Part shown: one piece after another, positions 37,754-41,727 of the stretch
How the letters are laid out: each line of letters begins with the position of its first letter
How positions within the stretch are numbered: position 1 is the first letter of the stretch
Source: a virus
Virus record (IMG/VR): IMGVR_UViG_3300032245_000237
Span: 1 to 41,727 of that record
DNA: 41,727 nucleotides
Reading direction: 5' to 3' (one strand)
Program-made: the position numbers and the translations under genes
The notes under the pieces: generated by a model
The model's database searches: none
What the model saw: only the letters and a program-made list of their open reading frames with translations
Told to the model about the DNA's origin: nothing

Positions 37754-38110
37754 ATGTCAGAAAAGAAAAAGGTAGAATTACCTTCAGGCGGTTGGGCAAC
37801 ATTTAAGGATGCTTCAACTCTTAGAGTTAAAGATCGTAAGAAAGTATTGCGTAACGCAAATACTGAAGAAGGCTTGATGCAAGCACTATCTATTGTTGAT
37901 GGATTAATTGCTGTTCTTATTGAAGAATGGTCATTTGAAATGTTAATCCCTGCATTAAAAATGAGTAATTTAGAAGAATTAACAATGGCTGATTACGATG
38001 TATTAGCCGAAGAAGCGGGCAAAGCCCAGTCAATGCTATTTCCAGCACTAGCCAAAACAGAAGAAACCGAGGCTGATGTTGAAAGCCCTTTCGAAAACTC
38101 CAACGCTTAA
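37754..38110 (+). CDS. Tail assembly chaperone (G-like)
   Basis: 118 aa, GGAAGG site. VELPSGGWATFKDASTLRVK then DRKKVLRNA, LIEEWSFEMLIPA, and LEELTMADYDVLAEEAG are typical of actinophage tail chaperones. It coats the tape measure during tail assembly. The last codons contain the slippery CCCTTTC, giving a longer product by frameshift. Confidence 0.75.
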   Translation: MSEKKKVELPSGGWATFKDASTLRVKDRKKVLRNANTEEGLMQALSIVDGLIAVLIEEWSFEMLIPALKMSNLEELTMADYDVLAEEAGKAQSMLFPALAKTEETEADVESPFENSNA

Positions 38111-38307
38111 AATGGATACTTGAAGGCAGAGAACGCCACGAAGCATTCTCTTATCCTGATGAAGAATGGTTTTACTATTCTGCGGCGGAACGATTTGGTT
38201 GGACACCAGGTCAAGTAGATGAGCAACCCGCTTATTTAATGGATTGGTTATTATCTATCGGTTCAGCAGTAGATGAAGTGAAAGCGAAAAAAATTGATAA
38301 CCAGTAA
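37754..38307 (+). CDS. Tail assembly chaperone GT fusion (-1 frameshift)
   Basis: The zero frame stops at 38110. A -1 shift at CCCTTTC (38086-38092; codons CCT TTC) continues as RKLQRLKWILEGRERHEAFS, then YPDEEWFYYSAAERFGWTPG, to the stop at 38307 (about 184 aa). The second part has no start codon of its own, and its LKWILEG and WTP motifs are those of T-domain chaperones. The shift is conserved in nearly all siphoviruses. Confidence 0.75.
38086..38092 (+). promoter_or_regulatory. -1 ribosomal slippery site CCCTTTC
   Basis: X XXY YYZ heptamer in the correct phase (AGC CCT TTC), 18 nt before the zero-frame stop. The -1 frame is open from 38083 to 38307. Confidence 0.75.
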
Positions 38308-38710
38308 CCTTAAACTTGTTAAAAAAATATGGGAAAACACAACTAATAAAGTTGATGTTGCCACCCGCGAAGCCCGCGATGAAATGATGACTGCCCTTAT
38401 TCAATTATCAAAAGAGCAGATTCAAGGCGTAAGGCCAAAAGGTCAAGTTGCTTGGCGAGGTCATCCAGAACCACCTATGAATAGAACTGGTAATTTGCGC
38501 CGTTCTATTAGAGGTGAAAAATTTAGAACAGGTTTTGCTTCCTATGAAGCCATAATTGGCCCAACAATTATCTATGGTCGCAAGGTTGAACTAGGTGGGC
38601 CTAACTGGAAAACAGGCGTTCAGTTCCCTTATATGGAACCTGCTTATCGAATTTATAGAACACAAGTCCACCAACAAATAATTAACAAATACTTTAGGAG
38701 GTTCAGATGA
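38294..38710 (+). CDS. HK97 gp10-like protein
   Basis: 138 aa, TTG start at 38294 inside the chaperone end; no ATG fits. Pattern: helix VKKIWENTTNKVDVATREAR then DEMMTALIQLSK, next GNLRRSIRG and YEAIIGPTIIYGRKVELGGP, then PYMEPAYR, as in HK97 gp10-type tail-completion proteins. It lies after the chaperones, not before the tail tube as usual. Start codon uncertain. Confidence 0.65.
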   Translation: MITSNLKLVKKIWENTTNKVDVATREARDEMMTALIQLSKEQIQGVRPKGQVAWRGHPEPPMNRTGNLRRSIRGEKFRTGFASYEAIIGPTIIYGRKVELGGPNWKTGVQFPYMEPAYRIYRTQVHQQIINKYFRRFR

Positions 38711-41280
38711 ATGGTTTTCTACCACCTGTAATCTTTGAAGTAAAGGCTAAAGCAACAGAGGCTATTGCTGAATTCAAAAAAGTAAATGCTGAAATGTCCA
38801 AGATGGAAAAGAATGCTGATAAAACAGCGCTTGGCATGATGAAAATGGAAAAGGCAGCCAAACTTACTAAAGTTGCTTTATTTGGTGTTGCAACAGCATT
38901 TGGTGTACTTGCCGTTGCTGGCGTTAAAGCCGCGATGGATCAAGAAAAAGCGATGGCATTATTACAAACAGCCGTTAAAAACACAGGTCAAAATTTTCAA
39001 GCAGCCACACCTTACATAAATGAAGTTAGCAATTCTTTAATTAAACTTGGTTTTCACGATGAAGAAACTGTTGGTGTTCTAGCCAAATTAACTGCTGCAA
39101 CTGGTGATGTTAAAGTTGCTATGGATTCTATGGGTGTTGCTGCTGACCTAGCAAGATTCAAACAAATTTCTTTAGCCGATGCTGGCGATTTAATAGCAAG
39201 AGCATCTACTGGTCAAGCAAAAGGATTGCGTGATTTAGGTATTGCTTTAGGCAAAAACATTGACAAGAATGCAACCTTGGCAGATGTATTAAAAGCCGTT
39301 GAGGACAGAACTAAAGGCGCTGCTGATGCGTTTGCTAAAACCTCAGCAGGTAAATTACAGGTATTTAACGCGCAAGTAGATCAATTAAAAGAAAATATTG
39401 GTAAGGGATTATTACCAGCATTTAATAAGTTTATTGATTACATGAATAAAACAGGCTTACCTGCATTAGAAAAATTCTTTAAGTTTATAGATGATAATAA
39501 AACAACAATTGCTACTCTTGGTATTTTATTAGGTGGCATTTGGACTACTAATAAAATTGTTAAAGGTATTGAAGCAACTATCCTTCTTTTTGGAAAATTA
39601 CGCAAAGGAATTAATTTAGTAAAAGATTCCGTTATTGCTTTGCGAATTGCGATGTTAGCATCAAATCCTTTGGGTTGGTTAGTTGCAGCAGCAACGGCGG
39701 CAACAGCAGGATTAGTATGGATTCATAATAAATTCTTCAAAACAAAAACATCTAAATCAGTATCTACTTTTGGAGATTTAAGTAATTCCAACGAAGGTGT
39801 TAGCGGTATTGGTCAAGGCGCGGATTGGGCTGGCAAACAAGTAAACGCATTATCAGATGCTCTTATTAATGCTAGACAAAAAGTAAAAGACTTTAACGAT
39901 CAAGTTAAAAGTACGGCTGCCGACTTAAAGGGTAGTTGGGCTGCCATAGCAGGTAAAGACTTTAACGCCGCAATTCAAGAAGGATTACTAAATCCTGTTG
40001 ATAAACTTGTAACTAAAACACGAACTGCCGTATCTGCTTATCAAGCAGCATCAGGTCAATATCAAGGCTCATTAACTCAATTAACATCTGCTCAAGATGC
40101 TTATACCAAGGCCGTAGCAGGTGGCAATAAAACATTAATTGCTTCCACTACAAGCGCTCTTAAAAAAGCCGAAGATTTAGTTAGTGGTTTACAAAAAAGC
40201 ATGGAAACTGCTTTAGGCGATATTAAGCAATTGCAAGATGACATGATTGCTGCTGTTGTAGAAGCACAAACTAAGATTAATGATCTTGAGGCTGAAAAGA
40301 AAACTATATTAGCCGATGCGTTAAAAGAAGAATTAGCCTTACAAAAAGATTACAACGCTAAGGTATTATCATTACGACAAGATGCCGCCAAGCGTAGCGC
40401 CGAGATTGTAAAGACTTCAGTAGATCAAATGCGCGGTATATTCAAAGGCGCAACTTCTAAAGGAATTGGCGACATATTCTCAGGATTAACTTTTGAAGGT
40501 AAATACCTTAAGGGTGGATCATTAGAAGCCATTACTAATGCGTTAGCAACACAAGCACAAAAGGCTACTACGCTTGCTGATAAAGCAGGAAAACTTCAAG
40601 CATTAGGATTTACACAAACCTTTATTGAAGAAGTAATTGCACAAGGCCCTGATGTTGGCGGAGCATTGGCAGATACCATTCTTGCTGGAAGCCCAGAAGC
40701 CGTAACTCAATTAAACGCTTATTGGTTAGCCTTAGAAAAAGTATCATCTCATGGCGTAGATACAATAGCCAAACAATTAAATTCAGGTATTACTCTTGCT
40801 ACCGAAGAACTAACTGCCCAATTAGCGCAGGTTCAAACAGATTTAACTGTTGCTTTGTCAGATGCCTATAAAGAATATTCTGAATCATTAGATGCTATTC
40901 GTGCTAAGACAGCAGAACAAATTAAAGTAATTGATGACCAAATTACTGAACTTATTAAGAAAATTCAGCAATTAAAAGATGCTTTAGCCGAATTAGCATT
41001 ATTAAATGCACCAGGAACTCAAACAACTCCTACCGTTAAAATTCCAGGCGGTACTGGTAATTATCCAACTGGCACCAATGCTGCTGCTTGGAGAGATTAC
41101 AGAGCGGGTGAAAGAGGCACTACTATAAACTTTACGCAAAATAATAGTTCTAATGCTAGTCCTGAAGTTATTGCCGCAAGCACCGCTTGGGCTATTAGAA
41201 GTTCAGGCGACTTAAACTTTACCGCTACTAGGGCGATGGAAAGATCAGGTACAACAACTAATAGTGGAATGGGTAATTAA
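38707..41280 (+). CDS. Tape measure protein
   Basis: 857 aa. Charged helix (residues 9-50), then hydrophobic KVALFGVATAFGVLAVAGVK; two further membrane-like segments at about 264-298 and 321-338; long coiled coils after 380 and again near 700-780; a Pro/Gly linker and polar C terminus. At about 1.5 angstrom per residue it predicts a tail near 130 nm. It sets tail length and probably helps DNA enter the cell. No lytic domain is visible. Confidence 0.85.
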   Translation: MNGFLPPVIFEVKAKATEAIAEFKKVNAEMSKMEKNADKTALGMMKMEKAAKLTKVALFGVATAFGVLAVAGVKAAMDQEKAMALLQTAVKNTGQNFQAATPYINEVSNSLIKLGFHDEETVGVLAKLTAATGDVKVAMDSMGVAADLARFKQISLADAGDLIARASTGQAKGLRDLGIALGKNIDKNATLADVLKAVEDRTKGAADAFAKTSAGKLQVFNAQVDQLKENIGKGLLPAFNKFIDYMNKTGLPALEKFFKFIDDNKTTIATLGILLGGIWTTNKIVKGIEATILLFGKLRKGINLVKDSVIALRIAMLASNPLGWLVAAATAATAGLVWIHNKFFKTKTSKSVSTFGDLSNSNEGVSGIGQGADWAGKQVNALSDALINARQKVKDFNDQVKSTAADLKGSWAAIAGKDFNAAIQEGLLNPVDKLVTKTRTAVSAYQAASGQYQGSLTQLTSAQDAYTKAVAGGNKTLIASTTSALKKAEDLVSGLQKSMETALGDIKQLQDDMIAAVVEAQTKINDLEAEKKTILADALKEELALQKDYNAKVLSLRQDAAKRSAEIVKTSVDQMRGIFKGATSKGIGDIFSGLTFEGKYLKGGSLEAITNALATQAQKATTLADKAGKLQALGFTQTFIEEVIAQGPDVGGALADTILAGSPEAVTQLNAYWLALEKVSSHGVDTIAKQLNSGITLATEELTAQLAQVQTDLTVALSDAYKEYSESLDAIRAKTAEQIKVIDDQITELIKKIQQLKDALAELALLNAPGTQTTPTVKIPGGTGNYPTGTNAAAWRDYRAGERGTTINFTQNNSSNASPEVIAASTAWAIRSSGDLNFTATRAMERSGTTTNSGMGN

Positions 41281-41727
41281 TGTCTGTTGCATCATTACTT
41301 AATTATCGTTTTGCTTTTAATGACTTTGAATTTGGTGGCGGTAATTCCGTTTATCAAATTATGACTTTAGATGGATTAGAAGATTTACCTGTAATCCGCA
41401 GCCAAGACGATAACCGAGGTTATCAAGATGGTATGTGGACAGGTAGAGATTTCTTATCAGGTCGCACACTTACATTTACTATTATGGTGTTTGGCGATGC
41501 TAACCACTCAATGCAAGAAAATCTAAACTCATTACAAGCAGCCCTTGTGCCACAACAACAAGGAACTGGATTACTACAATTTCAATTGCCAGGTGATGAT
41601 TTACAAAGAATAAACGCTCGCGTTCGCCGCAGAGCAATTCAAATTAATACTGATTATTCATCAGGTCGCGCAACCGTAATGTATGAATTCTTTTGCCCAG
41701 ACCCACGCTATTACGATGACCAATTAA
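41280..41727 (+). CDS. Dit-like distal tail protein, N-terminal part
   Basis: The ATG at 41280 overlaps the tape measure stop (TAATG). The first residues read MSVASLLNYRFAFNDFEFGG, a start style common in siphovirus tail-component (Dit) proteins. Next comes a region with the pattern IRSQDDNRGYQDG..TGRDFLSGRTLTFTIMVFGD, typical of the Dit N-terminal domain that forms the hexameric ring at the tail tip. The gene runs off the right end and continues at base 3 of the window. Expected role: it links the tail tube to the tip complex and carries the receptor-binding proteins. Confidence 0.75.
   Translation, partial: MSVASLLNYRFAFNDFEFGGGNSVYQIMTLDGLEDLPVIRSQDDNRGYQDGMWTGRDFLSGRTLTFTIMVFGDANHSMQENLNSLQAALVPQQQGTGLLQFQLPGDDLQRINARVRRRAIQINTDYSSGRATVMYEFFCPDPRYYDDQL
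41605..41727. repeat. Terminal direct repeat (contig overlap), right copy
   Basis: Exact second copy of bases 1-123. Joining the two copies restores one continuous tail gene of 298 codons that starts at 41280 and ends at 572. Confidence 0.93.

Overview
This window is one essentially complete circular genome of a tailed phage (Caudoviricetes, siphovirus-like). The first 123 bases are repeated exactly as the last 123, inside a single tail gene, so the window is a circular contig of about 41,604 bp cut open within that gene. The DNA is AT-rich. The gene set points to an actinobacterial host: a WhiB-like Fe-S protein, a Cas4-like nuclease, a secreted lytic transglycosylase-like protein of an actinobacterial type, and actinophage-type small DNA-binding and zinc-ribbon proteins. 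Low GC and very tight gene packing (many TAATG and ATGA overlaps) fit a phage of a streamlined freshwater actinobacterium. That host call is inference. I see no integrase, no convincing immunity repressor, no tRNA gene and no CRISPR array.

Layout, all on the + strand except three tiny genes. (1) 41280-6718: tail tip, comprising a Dit-like protein split by the contig ends, a fibre-like protein, three paralogous adhesins (two with long glycine-rich receptor-binding domains), small accessory proteins and a hub-like minor tail protein. (2) 6732-7662: lysis, comprising a membrane protein, a CHAP endolysin and a holin candidate. (3) 7734-20394: early and replication region, comprising a small HTH protein, an MRE11-like phosphoesterase, a candidate single-strand annealing protein, a Cas4/RecB-like nuclease, WhiB, a DUF1376 replication protein, RusA, a dNMP kinase, an HslV/proteasome-like peptidase, HNH, SSB and many zinc-ribbon or HTH microproteins. 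No DNA polymerase, primase or helicase is visible, so replication probably uses host machinery plus this recombination set. (4) 20396-22391: a sigma70-like promoter, then small and large terminase. (5) 22744-28869: an accessory virion block with a 926-residue collagen-like protein, small beta-rich proteins and a three-gene glycan-type cassette (beta-propeller, TPR, FkbM methyltransferase). (6) 28885-41280: portal, MuF, prohead protease with a long C-terminal extension, major capsid protein with an Ig/FN3-like insertion, connectors, major tail protein, tail chaperones joined by a -1 frameshift at CCCTTTC, and tape measure.

Most worth a second look: the HslV-like peptidase with Thr1, Asp17 and Lys33 at exactly the canonical spacing, coupled to a tiny Lys-rich protein; a GC-rich CCACCGCCG repeat in the gap before it; a duplicated promoter, hairpin and ribosome-site leader heading two early operons; a transglycosylase-like gene whose signal peptide lacks a start codon, apparently through a 1-base insertion; the collagen and glycan block between terminase and portal; and a long structured element between the major tail protein and the chaperones.
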